A stretch of 47,377 nucleotides of DNA from Paramarasmius palmivorus. Lineage: Eukaryota > Basidiomycota > Agaricomycetes > Agaricales > Marasmiaceae. Within the stretch, counting starts at the first letter, position 1. Each line of letters starts with the position of its first letter. Shown here piece by piece: positions 32,213 to 44,600 of this stretch. The position numbers were made by a program, and so were the translations under genes. The stretch covers positions 1 to 47,377 of the forward strand of contig JAYKXP010000246.1 in NCBI GenBank assembly GCA_037176845.1. The letters run 5' to 3'. Below the pieces are notes generated by a model. That model saw only the letters and a list, made by a program, of their open reading frames with translations. It was not told the origin of the DNA and made no database searches.

Positions 32213-33903
32213 CTATTTGAAAGTATACTGAACACGAACGGAAGACTTGCGGAGTCCGTTTAACAGTTCCATGTTCCCGATCCCATACAGTAGAGTTTGG
32301 TACTCAGAATCTCTTGGTAACACCAAACGGACGAACCAGAGACTTCGACCTTCCTTCGCATGCAAGGACATCCTAATCTGAGAGAGACATCAGCGTTTGC
32401 ATTCAAGTAGAACAATGTAAATACCTCTGGCCATTCAGAAGTAGGGACACCCTCAAAACCACGCAACAAGCGGGTGTATAGAGTCCAAGCGATTTCCGCT
32501 CTCGGGATATCCTTGCCTTGACGTCTGAATTCCGTTACATCCTCTCCTAGTGCAAAGTCCTGAAACAAATCGAATAAAACCTGAGAGGGTTCATTGCGAT
32601 CCAATAAGGGATTGTAGCATGCTGAAACTGCCGATTGGATATCGAGTGAGTGTCTGAAAGAGAAACAAAGTTGGTATGACGATGAAAAGGAAAGAGGGAG
32701 CCTGACCTCATTACAGGAAGGTCGACTCGTACAGACGTCGGAATGTTTGCCATTTCCCTAACAGCCCAGGAGATCGAATATTGCTTGCGATCCACAGTAA
32801 GCACTGGAACCGTGTTCAATCGGTACAGGGACGCAGAGTCATAAGAAATGTTCCACGAGTTGGCGGTCAGTTCCGGAAGAGTGTTTTGGACGGGCATTGT
32901 GAAAGATCGACGCCTTGCATGATTCACGGGCAAAACAAAACAATACCGATCACCAACATAGCGCACGTTAATGTTCAGTTCGGAGTTACGATCGAATATA
33001 GGCACGATGGTTAGCGGTGTTTTCTCGAAGCCCCACTGACGGTACTTCTGGAACGTGTCAACCAGCACCGATCCGGATACATGACGATGGCGCGTGTCGT
33101 CAATAGTATCGATGGCGACGAAGGTATGGTTGATAAACGTGGACTTCGGATACAAGGATATGAATTGGTTGTATGTCATAAAGTTGAACATGCAAGCTAG
33201 AAACGTAACATCCGGTGTCAGTGTAAATAGATGTTTGGGCCGTTGGTCACTCACAAGACAGCCCATGAAGAATGGCATACATGGGACCTTCCTCCGTGGT
33301 CGGTACAACGTGGATGACGGAATCAGACCGCTTGAAGGTAAGAGCACCAAACACTCCTGGCTGCAAATCTTGGTTCATCCAGCTAACCCTGCACGCACGC
33401 TTCAAGACTTCCAAGGGGTCGTCAGAGTATTGAAGGGTTCCGTGAACAAAGATGTAGCCGATGCGCTGTAAGAGCTCTATGAATACCGTGGTATGAATGA
33501 TAGGCACGTAAGCCTCCAAGGAGTCCGGCTGAAAAGAGAAGCGTCCCATGATAGAGAGGATAGCCGGCCCTGCAAATACTAGACCACAGACAGCCTGCAA
33601 GGCAAGGACGTGGACCAGGTCGTTGACAGTGAACCAAGAAGCAAGGGCCTTCTCTGGAGTGACGGATTGCTGTATGACTCGGTCGACAGCGTCTTTTATC
33701 GACCTGTTCATTGTCCTGAGCGCGATGAGATCCGCCATTGGCAGAAGGTCCAGTATGAGTTCGAAGAGTTCGAGAGGTTGATCGGTGAGTTTAGCCATGG
33801 GGTTCGAGTCCGAAGCCTCAACGAGCATATAAATGACTTTCTGGTTCCACCGGGAGTTCCAGGTTGATATTTCGAATAGTAGAAACGCTCTCGCTGTTTC
33901 CAT
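32213..33903 (-). CDS. H2: F-box protein, tandem paralogue of H1
   Basis: Minus-strand exons 33903-33255, 33196-32707, 32653-32425 and 32377-32213, up to 510 aa. In-frame alternative starts lie at 33828 (MLVEAS) and 33798 (MAKLTDQP); the last leads straight into an F-box-like segment (QPLELFELILDLLPMADLIA). F-box proteins typically link substrates to SCF ubiquitin ligases through Skp1. The region matching the H1 GS...DLD motif is degenerate (FAGPAIL...PDSLEAYVP), so a nucleotidyltransferase role is unlikely here. Exon 2 includes IFDRNSELNINVRYVG, conserved with H1 (FDRNSELNMSYRFV). It lies head to tail with H1, 87 bp apart, and looks like a product of local duplication. Confidence 0.8.
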
Positions 33904-34416
33904 TGTGTTCTAAAGAACGGAAAAACGCTCAATCGTCTTCCGAGAAGAGGTGGTGTGACCTACCCGAACATTTGAAGAACTAACATTGTGCAGGAAACAA
34001 TGACTATCCATTTGTTTTTGATCTGAGAGCGTCAAAGCTCAGTCGTTACTGTTTTCATGATGCTTCACGTTGGAAGTTTACAACGAAGGGCGATAAACAG
34101 CCCAAGTCGCTCGCGCGGGTATTTGGGTTGAATAATGTTGGGTAGGCTGGATCACGTGAAGCGACCCCCTCAACATTACGCAGGGCAAATACGGCCGCGC
34201 GTAAGATAGGCGAGTTCATCCTTTTCTGCTTATTACTTCCATGTTCAAAGACGCGTACACCCAAGGGTAAGCATCCGCGTCGTCAATTAGAGTACTACAG
34301 ATCAGAACAATACAATATGTGATTGACGTGCCTATATTTTGAAAGCTAGGTTAGAAAAACAACGTTTGTAAAGTCAAGGCAGAAAAAAACACGTTTCAAC
34401 TGGTCGATCCAGGACA
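33904..34416. other. Intergenic region between divergent H2 and S
   Basis: Shared upstream region of H2 (minus) and S (plus). I see no gene and no clear TATA box. One ACGCGT lies near 34253. Confidence 0.5.
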
Positions 34417-37180
34417 ATGAACTTGCCATGGAATGCCCGGCCTTTTTTAGACCTGGAAGCTTCAGTTGATAGGGGAGAAAGCGTTTCGGAAGACGAAGAT
34501 GAAGGTACTGCTTGCAAGTATCCAGAACGAAAGCCCATTGACATCATATAGATCTAGGATTCATAAACGATGATGAAGAGGTCGTATTTGGGGACGGTGT
34601 GGACTACAATACGATCAACAAGGACCTGCAGGAATGTGAAGAACACGGAGATGCGCCCGACTACACTTCACTATTCTTCAAAGACTCCCAAGATTTGCTG
34701 TCCATGGAAACGGACGACGCAGGTCAAGAACTCGATAATACGTCCTGCGGTGACCGCGATGATATGTCTGTATGGCAAGACGACGAAACAGTTTGGGAAT
34801 TATGGCTGGTTAGGTGTAAGGTAGGCGCGTAGGCTTTTAACACGAGGAACATCATTGAAATTCCATTTAGAAGGGTAGGGAGCGCTATCTATTGCAGTAT
34901 CTCAAACGATACATCGACAAGTTCAACGCCAGAGACCTATTCGATACCCTACGGTTCTACGACGATGATTGTGGGTTCGTCTACATTCGCATATCCGACG
35001 CACGACGTGCAGCAAACGTAGTCCGATGGTGTCCTGTGACCATACGCTCTCGAGGCGGGTTCAATGGGCTCGACATGAAAGCCATAACAGACCCTGTGGA
35101 AGTCGGAATGGCTCTATGCCTGAGAACGTTCGCAGACGTGTTCTTGGATCCGGCAGCAGTTTGGGGGCGTGGACCAAAACAAGGGACATGGGTCCGTTTA
35201 GGGAAAGAGAAGGGAAAGAGAGCAAAGATGATGGCGGCAGAGTGTTCGGAAAAAGACTTTGCTGACGACCTGTCAGGAAGCGATGCCGAACCTTTCGAGA
35301 ACAGTACACCCCGCTTGTACACAAACGACCCCGCTATAGTCCTCAGTATAGATGCCAAAACAGCTACTGTTGCCTTCATCCCTCGATTACATCCATCTAT
35401 CATTCACAAGCACTGGCCAAAGGGTAACACGTCGCAAGAGTGGATCCAGACGTTGGTGATGGACCCCTTGCAATTCAGAGAACCTATTGGTATCGTTCCG
35501 GTGTGGAACGCCGACGCAGAACATCGATTCGAGCACGGCCTTATGGTGAAAACACTTACCCTTGATCTGATTAGACCTCTTTCTTATCATCCCACTGCAA
35601 TGGAAGGTCGATTGCTATTGCAATGTCGACATCCGGCAGTCATTGCCAACTTTCCTAGGATAGCAGACTGGAGATTCGATATCGGCGATGTCGTCTCTAG
35701 TGTGTCCGGAGTAGAAGGCATTGTTGTCGAACAGTCTGAACGCGGGCCCGTTGTCAGTCAGACTACGGAAACGGAACGCTCCCATACCTTGGAGAACTAT
35801 TCATTGGGTTGGGCGTTGAAGAAGATCTGGGCAGTCGGCGACTACGTTCGTCATATGTCAGGCATTTCCGGAGTGGTTGTACAGATATCGGACGAAACAA
35901 TTGTCGTTCAGGATATCATAGGAGCGTTGGATTACGATTTTTCAGGCCATGTGAACTCATTTCGAGTTACTCAACGCGACGAGAACGCCATTGGTTACCA
36001 GTTTTCACGACCGGGCAATAGGAATCTTCCGCATTGGGTTGAAGCAGCGCAGTTGGGTCCGCATGAGTTGCAAGGGAACAGGGACTTCTATCACTTCAGG
36101 GAGGAGTGGAACGGCCAGCTCCAGCTGCGCCGTATCAAACAAGAAGTTTTCGTTCTATCTAATTTGGAGGCGACGACGCTGTTGCGCAAGATGAGGACCG
36201 ACCGGATTCCATGGAAAGGTCGAGAGGTGTTGGTCACCGGCAACTGTCCTGTCAAAGGGGAATACGCAGCCATACTCGACGTTCACATAAACCAGCCGAC
36301 GAAGAGCGGTCTGATGGTGACCGTGGAGTCGATTATACAAGGTCGGGCAGGGAGATGCTCTAGGCTCGACTACGATTTCATCGTAGACAGGCACTGGGAA
36401 CTACCCCTTCATGTTATCGAACGGCCCCTTCTCCCAGTTTTTAGGCCTCCTCCGACATACATTCATCCATTGACCTTCCGAGTGAAGTCTTTCAAACTTC
36501 CACCACCACCACCACCACCACCACGACATCCGACCCCACCGCTACGACGACCACGGGAACACACATTTAGCAATAACGACCCAGCGTTCGATGCGAATTA
36601 TCATTCGTTCGAGGGAAGTGATGAATTCACCGACCCTTTTGATATCCAGATTCCCGCTCCGTCTTGGCAAAGTATTATGCGCCATGAAAGTCAGCGATGG
36701 TTATATGAAGCGGAGAACGTAGCTGGGTTAACATTGAAGGCAGTTATCAATGGAGAGGTAGCAGGGAGACTTTTCAAAAACAAAAAGATGGACGTATATC
36801 TAGCTACATCGGAGCAAGACAAGAGAGCGGTGATGAAGTTTTATAAACGCGAGCGGGAGATCGTTCCCCATGTTGAATGCAAGCCCGTGCACCCATTACC
36901 AAATACAATGGAACCGATCTTCGTCTTCTCTGGCCCCCATGCTAACAAGATTGCGATACGTGCAAGCACGGTGCCTGTCAATGGCCAATTATACCTGTGC
37001 GGCTTCATTATACTCAGCTTGCAAGGATCGAGCATCGATTTCACCCAGCCGATACAATTCCTTCCTTCGGACGCATGTGTTTTATCTGTGAAGAAGCACG
37101 TTACGGACCAGTTACAGTACTATGTAGGTATTTGGAAGAAGACACAGAACACGACGTTGCGAGGTCGTAGTCGTAAGTAA
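34417..37180 (+). CDS. S: SPT5-like protein with NGN-type domain and KOW-like segments
   Basis: Exons 34417-34504, 34552-34820 and 34871-37180, 888 aa. The N-terminus is acidic (SVSEDEDE, INDDEEVVFGDG). WELWLVRCKKGRERYLLQYL, spanning the exon 2/3 junction, followed by FVYIRISDARRAANVV, fits the Spt5 NGN domain, which in the true factor binds Spt4 and RNA polymerase II. KOW-like blocks follow: DIGDVVSSVSGVEGIVVEQ, WAVGDYVRHMSGISGVVVQ and a later GREVLVTGNCPVKGEYAAI. A poly-Pro run (about 36500-36525) replaces the usual repetitive C-terminal region; no SPT5-type Ser/Thr repeat is visible. The tail ends GRSRK. This is probably a duplicated, diverged SPT5-like gene rather than the housekeeping factor. 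An internal TTG at 34892 is not the start; the exons upstream complete the domain. Confidence 0.85.
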
Positions 37181-37495
37181 ACCATAGTAGATTGCAGGTC
37201 CTAAGAAAAGTAGCCACGGACAATAACACGTTTCCTTAATGGCACAACCCCTTGAACCAGTCTGGCCTCTTCGTGGCTCAAGGGATTAGTAACTGCCCAG
37301 GCAGTGAAGCCAACAGACTGCTTTTTCACGGATAGTTGTGTTACATTGAAGGTACGTAATTTACCAGCTTATAGTTCATTCTTCTCTCATTCGTTTACTA
37401 TCTTCGTCGTTATCAGATAGATTCAGCCTCCGCTTTAACCTAGGAGCAGCGTGAAGTTCACGATTGGTCGCCTGGAGCTTCATGATGTTTGCTAT

Positions 37496-38716
37496 CTAGA
37501 ACTTCATAGTGAGCAAATGATCCCTTGATGACGATTTGGTGCAACTGACCTCGGAGATGCTCCCGTCTAACAAGGAAATGGCACGGAGGGTACAAACCAT
37601 TCTGTATTTGCCAGTACGCATGTCCACTTTGACTGCGAGAACGGACACGAGGAGCTCTACGATATCGCCTAGCTGGAAACTCCTTGGAGGCAACGAGAGA
37701 TTGCTATCAAGAAGGTGAGCTACTTTCGTTACTATAGTAAAGGGAATAACATTATACCGATCCTTTCCGTGTTCAGTCTTCGTGATAGTTGTGTAAATCA
37801 CCTGGTTTTCGCTTAGGTGGACGTATTCATCTCCAGCCAACTTTCTGAGGATCCCTTTTGGGTCAACATGTTGTTCGAGATCCACTATAGGTTCGTCTCC
37901 AGCACGGGCGAGCAAAGCAGGCGTAAAATAGCGATTAGAAGCTTGTATCGCCAAATTACCACGAAAGGAGCTGACGATTGCGTTGGGTTGTATGTTGTCG
38001 GTACCCAGCCAGCGACCGAACGCAGCGTCGAGGATACTCAAGGCTTGGACGGACTGCGTAAAAGCGCTGTTCCCTAATCCAGCGACAGTGACGGATTGTT
38101 TGAGGTATTTGGCCTTTGTGTTCCTGAAAAGTGGTAAGTATTTCCATCGACCGCGAGATTCATCCCAGACATACTTTCCCATAGGCTTCTCGATAGGAGG
38201 CAGCTCCTTTGCTACCAAGATACCGGGCAAACGGAAAACCATCTCTTCGGCATCACCGTTTTCCACTGAGACCAGTCGATGAACCTTTGGAACACCAAGT
38301 TCCATGACTTTGACATCTTCAGGCCAAGGAGCTTGGGCGACACCTGCAAGCATCGAGTTAGGAGAGCAGAGGTTCTCTCGGCTTTCAGTTAACTTGTCGA
38401 GACGCAGCCCTGTACCCATGTTAAATGTGGTTAACAGCGAAACGACGCAGGACTTACTCGCTTCCGCAAAATCATAGTGGCCGCTGTCCATCTTCTGGCG
38501 CAATGTTCGGAGACGTAGGAGAAGAGCTTGCTGGATGTAAAAGTTTCACGCGTCAGCTATTGCATACGGTTGGACGGAAAGGTCTAGTATCAAGTGACAT
38601 ACCATACTGTCATATCCGCGCGATGAAACAAGGAAGGACGAGTCACGGAATCCATGTTGAAACTTCCTATGGTATTCATCCAGCATCGGTTTGATTTTTC
38701 TCTGCCAAATATCCAT
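37496..38716 (-). CDS. T: unknown 366-aa protein
   Basis: Minus-strand exons 38716-38603, 38530-38458 and 38409-37496. The start gives MDIWQRKIKPMLDEYHRKF, with CACTTGATAC-type intron sequence after the GTATGT donor. Exon 2 encodes QALLLRLRTLRQKMDSGHYDF. The intron after it (48 nt) is a multiple of three without a stop, so unspliced reading is also open. The main part contains VMELGVPKVHRLVSVENG, ELPPIEKPMGKYVWDESRG, AIVSSFRGNLAIQASNRYF and LPPRSFQLGDIVELLVSVL. I do not recognise the family. There is no signal peptide or membrane segment, so it is probably soluble. A possible 45-nt in-frame intron near 37713-37757 would shorten it slightly. It faces S tail to tail and diverges from U, with only 96 bp between the T and U start codons. 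Confidence 0.75.
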
Positions 38717-38812
38717 CACGTTAGGATTCTAGAAAGACGGTAGAATATGGCAGTGTCCGGGGAATATAAGGCCCGTCACTCATGGTAGAATTTCTTGCCA
38801 CCCACCTCAGAA

Positions 38813-41103
38813 ATGGCTCCAAACAAACCAGTCAAGCGAAAACGCTCCTCCTCGTTGGGCAGGTAAGTGAAACGACGGCTTTATATGTACGTTATCACTT
38901 ACCTGTGAAATGTAGGGGTCCAGGTCCGTCGATCAAGAGAGCTGTCACTGGCGTCGCCACAAGGCCAAGACCGCAACGCATGTATGTTTCATCACCTTCT
39001 ACCTTATCACGAATCGTGCCTCAAGTGTCTGACACAGTCGCAAGCCAACCCAGAAGAAAAGGGAAGCGGATGAGGTCGAAGTGTGAGTTCAATAACTATA
39101 CTCTGCTTTACATGCTTACCGTCGACAATTCAGCCTACTTGACGAACATGACGACCAGATTGACTGGCCCCTGTAGGTGACATCTTTGACTGGCAAAGCA
39201 ATGGTACTGAATGTGTCATAGAACCGACATTGAGGAGCAAGGTGGTGCGGTCGAGGAGACGGAAGCGGTTGAAGAGAATGGAGTGGTTGAGGAGAATGGG
39301 CCGGTTGAGGACGAGGAACAATTCCTAATGTGAGGATCTTTCAGTACATATATTGCAAGTCGTTGACAATTATCCTTAGCATCTCATCCGGCGACGAGGA
39401 AGCGAGCAAAGCGATTGACTCCTCTAGAAAATTCCAAGTACACAACGAGCGCAAGAAAGGGAGGAACCTACCAGCAAGTGCGAATCCAGCAAACGGGGTT
39501 GTAACAAGGTCAGTACCCACCTCGAGAAACTCCGCGCCATTTAACCATCTTACAGGAAGCCAAAAACCCCATGCAGGCCTCGTGCACCTACTCCTGACAC
39601 AACGAAATGGTACAGGTAATGTCGTTTCCGAACACTATTCTTGACGGAATGTTGACCGGACCGCCAGACACGCTTGTGCCCTTTCAAAGAAGAAGAACAT
39701 GTTTATCGACGACGAGGCAAGTGATGGCGAGGGCGACAATTTTACGAGTCACAAGCCTGAAGAAGAGGAATACGACCGAGATGATTTTGTAGTATCTGAC
39801 AGCGAGAAGGAGCCGACACCACCTCCGAAGCAAGATCGTCGGAAAGGGAAAGAGAGACAGCCCGAGTCGGACCACGAGTGAGAGGCTCATTGAAAGACTG
39901 ATTGGCCTGTTACTAACAATAGTAGGACCATGTCCTTGCTCATAGCAAGGAACCCTGCTGTTATCAATGGCATACTTGATGTCGCTCTTCAAGATTCCGA
40001 GCTTCAGGAATTATACAACGACCTTGCGACACAAGCATTACCATCTCAGTGAGTCCAGAGAGAGAGATTGTTATATAGCGTTCTGACGTGAGTTGTAGGG
40101 CCACAGTATTGGTAGCGAACAGGGCCCAGAATCGAGCGAGACCCAAAATATCCCACATCAATTACAAGGCATACCGCAACGCACTTCCTAACGATGTAGC
40201 ACGTGGGCGAGTCTTCCATGCTCTATGTTGTCGAAACGAGATGTCTGATTCATTTTTTAGGCAGCTTAAGGGCATAATGACGTTTCGACAGTATTCTGGG
40301 TTTTCTAATCCAGGACATGTTGATCCAAAGCAGTTTGACTATTTCAAAGACTGCGTATATTTCAGGGACCCCGTTTCAGGGTTGCCTGACATTCCAGCTG
40401 TCTTCATGATTCCGGCTGTGTGTCTGAAGAGCGAACTGAACAAGGAATTTGATCCAGACGCATCATACGCGGACAGCTTTGCGAAAAAGATCTACGTCAA
40501 GACCTTCAATCAGGAATATCGTCTACTAGAAGCAGCATGCGGCGAGTTTACGTCGTCCTCAGTTTTGCACGGTCCACTTAGCTCCGACGGTGCCATGATA
40601 TTCTCGACTAAGAAGAAGCGGTGGGCCAGAAAGCCAGGTGAGCACGTAACAACTTGATTCAAGGTCTCGTACTTGACAATCACTGTCAGATGTTAAGTCG
40701 AAATCGGCATTCGAAGAAGACGATGGGAACGAACCTGGTCCGTCTAAGGCTGCTTCGAAAACGAGCCTAGAAGCGTACCCCTCGTACTTGCTGTACAATG
40801 AGGAAGGTGCGTCAAACGTAGACAATCAATCACATCATAACGACTGATGCAAAATCAGTACCTATCTACGATGGCCTAGCCTGCCCCGCTGTTAGCCATA
40901 CCGGCTTCAACGCACGACCTGGACATCTAGCGACATTCCAGAAGCTACCCAAGCTCAATCCACGCGAGGTGGAACCAGAGACGCTTGTCATGGTCGGTTT
41001 TACTATTTCGAAGTTTCCTGTTCTCCCTGAGACTGTATTTCCTACTATTTTCTTCAACGTTCTTTTCGTTATCGTTGTCGCGGAGCCAGTTTCGAGAGCT
41101 TAA
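38813..41103 (+). CDS. U: unknown 576-aa protein, 12 exons
   Basis: Exons 38813-38862, 38916-38981, 39038-39082, 39134-39172, 39222-39329, 39380-39508, 39556-39615, 39668-39877, 39926-40048, 40099-40637, 40690-40806 and 40859-41103. All phases agree and give one open frame. The N-terminus is basic (MAPNKPVKRKRSSSLGR), possibly a nuclear localisation signal. Next come an acidic repeat-like part (VEETEAVEENGVVEENGPVE), a CRPRAPTPDTTKWYR stretch, and a second acidic part (FIDDEASDGEGD...DDFVVSDSE). The folded part begins at about residue 250 (MSLLIARNPAVINGILD) and includes VFHALCCRNEMSDSFFRQLKG and YRLLEAACGEF. The last exon has CPAVSHTGFNARPGHLATF and ends with a hydrophobic segment. The family is not known to me. 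The complete splice pattern argues that it is under selection. Confidence 0.8.
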
Positions 41104-41652
41104 CTAACACGGCTCTGTTTGTTGGACTTTTTTTTTTTGATTCGGTGGTTTCAACGTGTAAGATAGATGGCGGACTTCACGTTTATCTGTACAATACTCC
41201 CGGTTAGCAGTCGTCTCATAGTCTTTGTATTTATTGGTGGTGTACGATAGTGTAGAAAATCCAAGAAAATGTTCAAGGACAAATTGGTATCGGAAGGTAC
41301 CCATGCCTGGTACCTTGTGACACGCCCCATGACTTGACGTACCTCTGTTATATAAAAAGGTGGACTCGTGGAAACGATGATTCCCACTGGACTCCAGTTT
41401 ACCGGACACTACCAATGTTCATAAAGTCATCTTTCCTCACGCTATACTGGTCGACCCTCATTCTGCTGTTCGGTATACCTGGCAGCAGAGTCAAAATTGA
41501 CGATTCCTATGGCAAATCAGAACTGCGCTCAGTGTTGACGCTAAGGCATACAGCCATATCACATATCGAACAAAAGTCAGTCTCTGTCACCTTAGAAAGG
41601 CCTGTTCTCATTTCAAAGTCACAGACATATCTGGTCAAGCGAAACTGAAGAG
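41104..41652. other. Spacer containing the likely Helitron 5' region
   Basis: After the U stop there is a 10-nt T run (about 41129), then TATAAAAA at 41351-41358, about 295 bp upstream of the Helitron gene start. The left end of the Helitron (expected to begin TC, inserted between A and T) must lie in or near this stretch, but I cannot fix it without a second copy. Confidence 0.45.
41351..41358 (+). promoter_or_regulatory. TATA box, probable Helitron promoter
   Basis: TATAAAAA lies in the context GTTATATAAAAAGGTGG. It is the only good TATA match between U and the Helitron reading frame. Confidence 0.5.
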
Positions 41653-44600
41653 ATGTCCTTCCTCCCAGTGACGTCTCTTGCAACGTGAGTGTTATGGCTT
41701 TGTCAGTCCTAAATTATGCTCAGATTTGTTGACAGATGCTTTAATTTGCCAATGTCTTATACGGCCAATACGACCAAGCAGCCTTCAGGGCTGAATGTAA
41801 TGATACACAGAGGAAAAAGTCCTCTATTATGTTTCATCAATGTCAATCAGGCATTATGCAGTAAAAATGACAATCAGAGTGTATCCGATGAACATGTATA
41901 TAGCAATGACATTGTCCCGTACAATGTATGGTCCAATCCACAAAAACATGAGCTGTACTACTTGCTAAATTATTATCAATATATGATTACCACGTCTCCT
42001 GGCATGGTGCACTTTGAAATATTGATAGTTGAGCTAAACCTGTTCCGTAACTGCATTCATCGAAGTGACTATCATGTTAAGCTTCGTCAACTACGCAAAA
42101 GAAGGTGGAGATACCTCTGGTCAAGACAGTTTGTACATGTGTTCAATCAATTCAACAGGTATAAACGATCACAGATTGAGCGAACTGGAAAGAAATTTAC
42201 ATTTGAAACATGCATGTTCAAACAGCATCCGAAGGGTGGATATATGCCACCTAATGTGCAGTATGAGACTATCGAGCCCTTTATTACAAAAACATATGGT
42301 GTATTTGATCATGCAAATAAAGAACAATTTACCTTCAAGTTTTCAGATTATGTAAGTACAGTGTCAGTAAAAGACACCAACAACACGGAAAATGCAGTTT
42401 ATGCAGAACTGAATATTGATCAAATGCTAAGCATTGTAAAAACACTAGTTGGACTACAAAAGATTGCCAGAAAACATGGTTTTCGTAAACGACGACCATC
42501 AATAAATGCTATACATGACTACTTTAAAGATCACGATTGTCAAGCTTTACAATGTGGACTGTATCAAGCCAAATTTTCATATACATACTCATGGCGTCAT
42601 AAAGCAAAGATGGCCCAAGAAAGAGGTAATAATGTGCGTCAATATTGCTTTCCGCCTACACCATTGACACAAGAAAAGACTGATCATATCATACAGAAGG
42701 CATGTCAGCGTATGGCAAAAGACAAGATTGAAGAGGAAGGTTGTGCAGTATGCAGGCGATTGACACCCCAAGGACAGCTATCAAGGCTATCAGCTGTTAA
42801 AGGACACCTGCATCTATTGGAAGCACAAGGTATCACTAGATTGCCACGGAAGAAACTAGAAGTCCCTGTGAAAGAGGTATCAGGACCAATATTAGCAAAC
42901 AAATGTGACTATGTATGCACAGAGTGTCGTGCTAGTCTGAGACAAAATTCAGTCCCATCATATGCATTATCAAATGGGCTGTGGATAGGTGATGTTCCTG
43001 AAGAATTAGCCTCTTTAAGATATATGGAACGGCTGCTCATTGCTAAAGTAAGAACATCATGTTGCTTCGTGAAAATTGCTACTGGTCGAAGAAAAATGAA
43101 AGCCAATATTATAGCATTTGAAGCTCCTACTGCAAAGGTATACCATAAGTTACCACCACCCCGTGAGGAAATGGATGAAGTGCTGGCTATATTATTTACT
43201 GGCCCTACCAAACCCACTACTCGAGACTTTCAGCGTACCCCATTTCTGGTTCGGCGCAACCAGGTTAAGCGAGCGTTACAATGGTTGATCTTAAACCATC
43301 CATCATATGCTGATATATCTATCTCAGATGAAAACTTGAACTCATATAGTGAAGATATGCCACCTTGTTCTGTACAGTTTAAGCTGGCAGAAACTAACAA
43401 GTTACCAGAAGCAACAGCTGTAAATGACAATTCTGAGGAAGATGGTATCGAAGAGGGTGAATGTTCATTCTCGGTACACGGTCTGACATCACAAAATTTA
43501 AATGATCTTACTGTAGAGAAAATTAAAGGGAGAGCACTAGAGCATCTGGACAAGGGAAATAAAGTCTTAGCTGTAGGACACAGCGACACACCGACAAGTC
43601 TGTGGGATAATGTGCATCTATATTCAGAAATGTTCCCTTGGTTGTTTCCATATGGTCTTGGTGCAATCGGAACAACCCATCTTTCAAATGAAGCTCATAT
43701 AAGGTATCTTTTAATGTATTATGACAAGCGCTTCCAAACAGATATACATTTCCCATTCGTTGCATTTAGTTTAACTCAGATGAATAAGTCTCGTACAGGA
43801 ACATGGCTTTTAACAAATGAACAAAGCTTTCCACAAATTGCTGACCGTCTTTTAGGCCTCAATCAACAGGTTCTTCATTCACTTGCAAGTCGACTAGCAA
43901 ATGGTGAGCATATTGTGAACAAGACACCAGAGGAGGAAGCATGTTATAAGGTCATTCAAGATCTTGATCAAGTAGCCAGCCATGTTCAAGGTTCTACTAC
44001 AACAAAGAAATATATGCGCAATGAAATATGGTCACTAATTGCGCACCGTGGAGCACCATCATGGTATATTACTATAGCTCCTGTGGATGAGCGCCATCCC
44101 ATCTCAATCTATTGGGCTGGATCTGAAACTCCATTTAAACCTGAGATTATACTAAAGAATGATGATCGATTGAGACTTATTTCGCGCAATCCAGTTGCAG
44201 CGGCACGATTTTTTGATTTTATGGCAAAGACATTTATAGAAGATGTATTAGGTGAGAAGGATGGGCATGGGTTATTTGGTGAACATGCTGCACATTATGG
44301 TACAGTAGAACAGCAAGGAAGACTAACTCTACATCTGCATCTTTTGCTATGGTTGAAAGGTGCAGTTAATCCTCAAGAAATGCGTGATAAAATATTGGAT
44401 CCAACATCTGGATGGGCTAAGAAAATAGTGGATTATTTGGAAAGTGTTCATACTGGTGATTTTTTACAAGGTACGCAGAGTGAAGTAAAGACCAGAGTAT
44501 CTAATGAAGAACAAGCATGTACATATATAAATCCTGTGGATTCCTTACCTCTCAAACCACCAGCTCCCTGTTCGAGACATAGTTTGCATCCAGAGAATGA

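Noticed and set aside
34892..37180. S as a 762-codon gene starting inside the NGN domain
   Set aside because: That start is a TTG codon and would cut the domain; upstream exons 34417-34504 and 34552-34820 join in frame and restore WELWLVRCKKGRERY.
42065..42355. Separate 96-codon frame at the Helitron 5' end
   Set aside because: It lies out of frame within the continuous Helitron reading frame, so it is a shadow frame.
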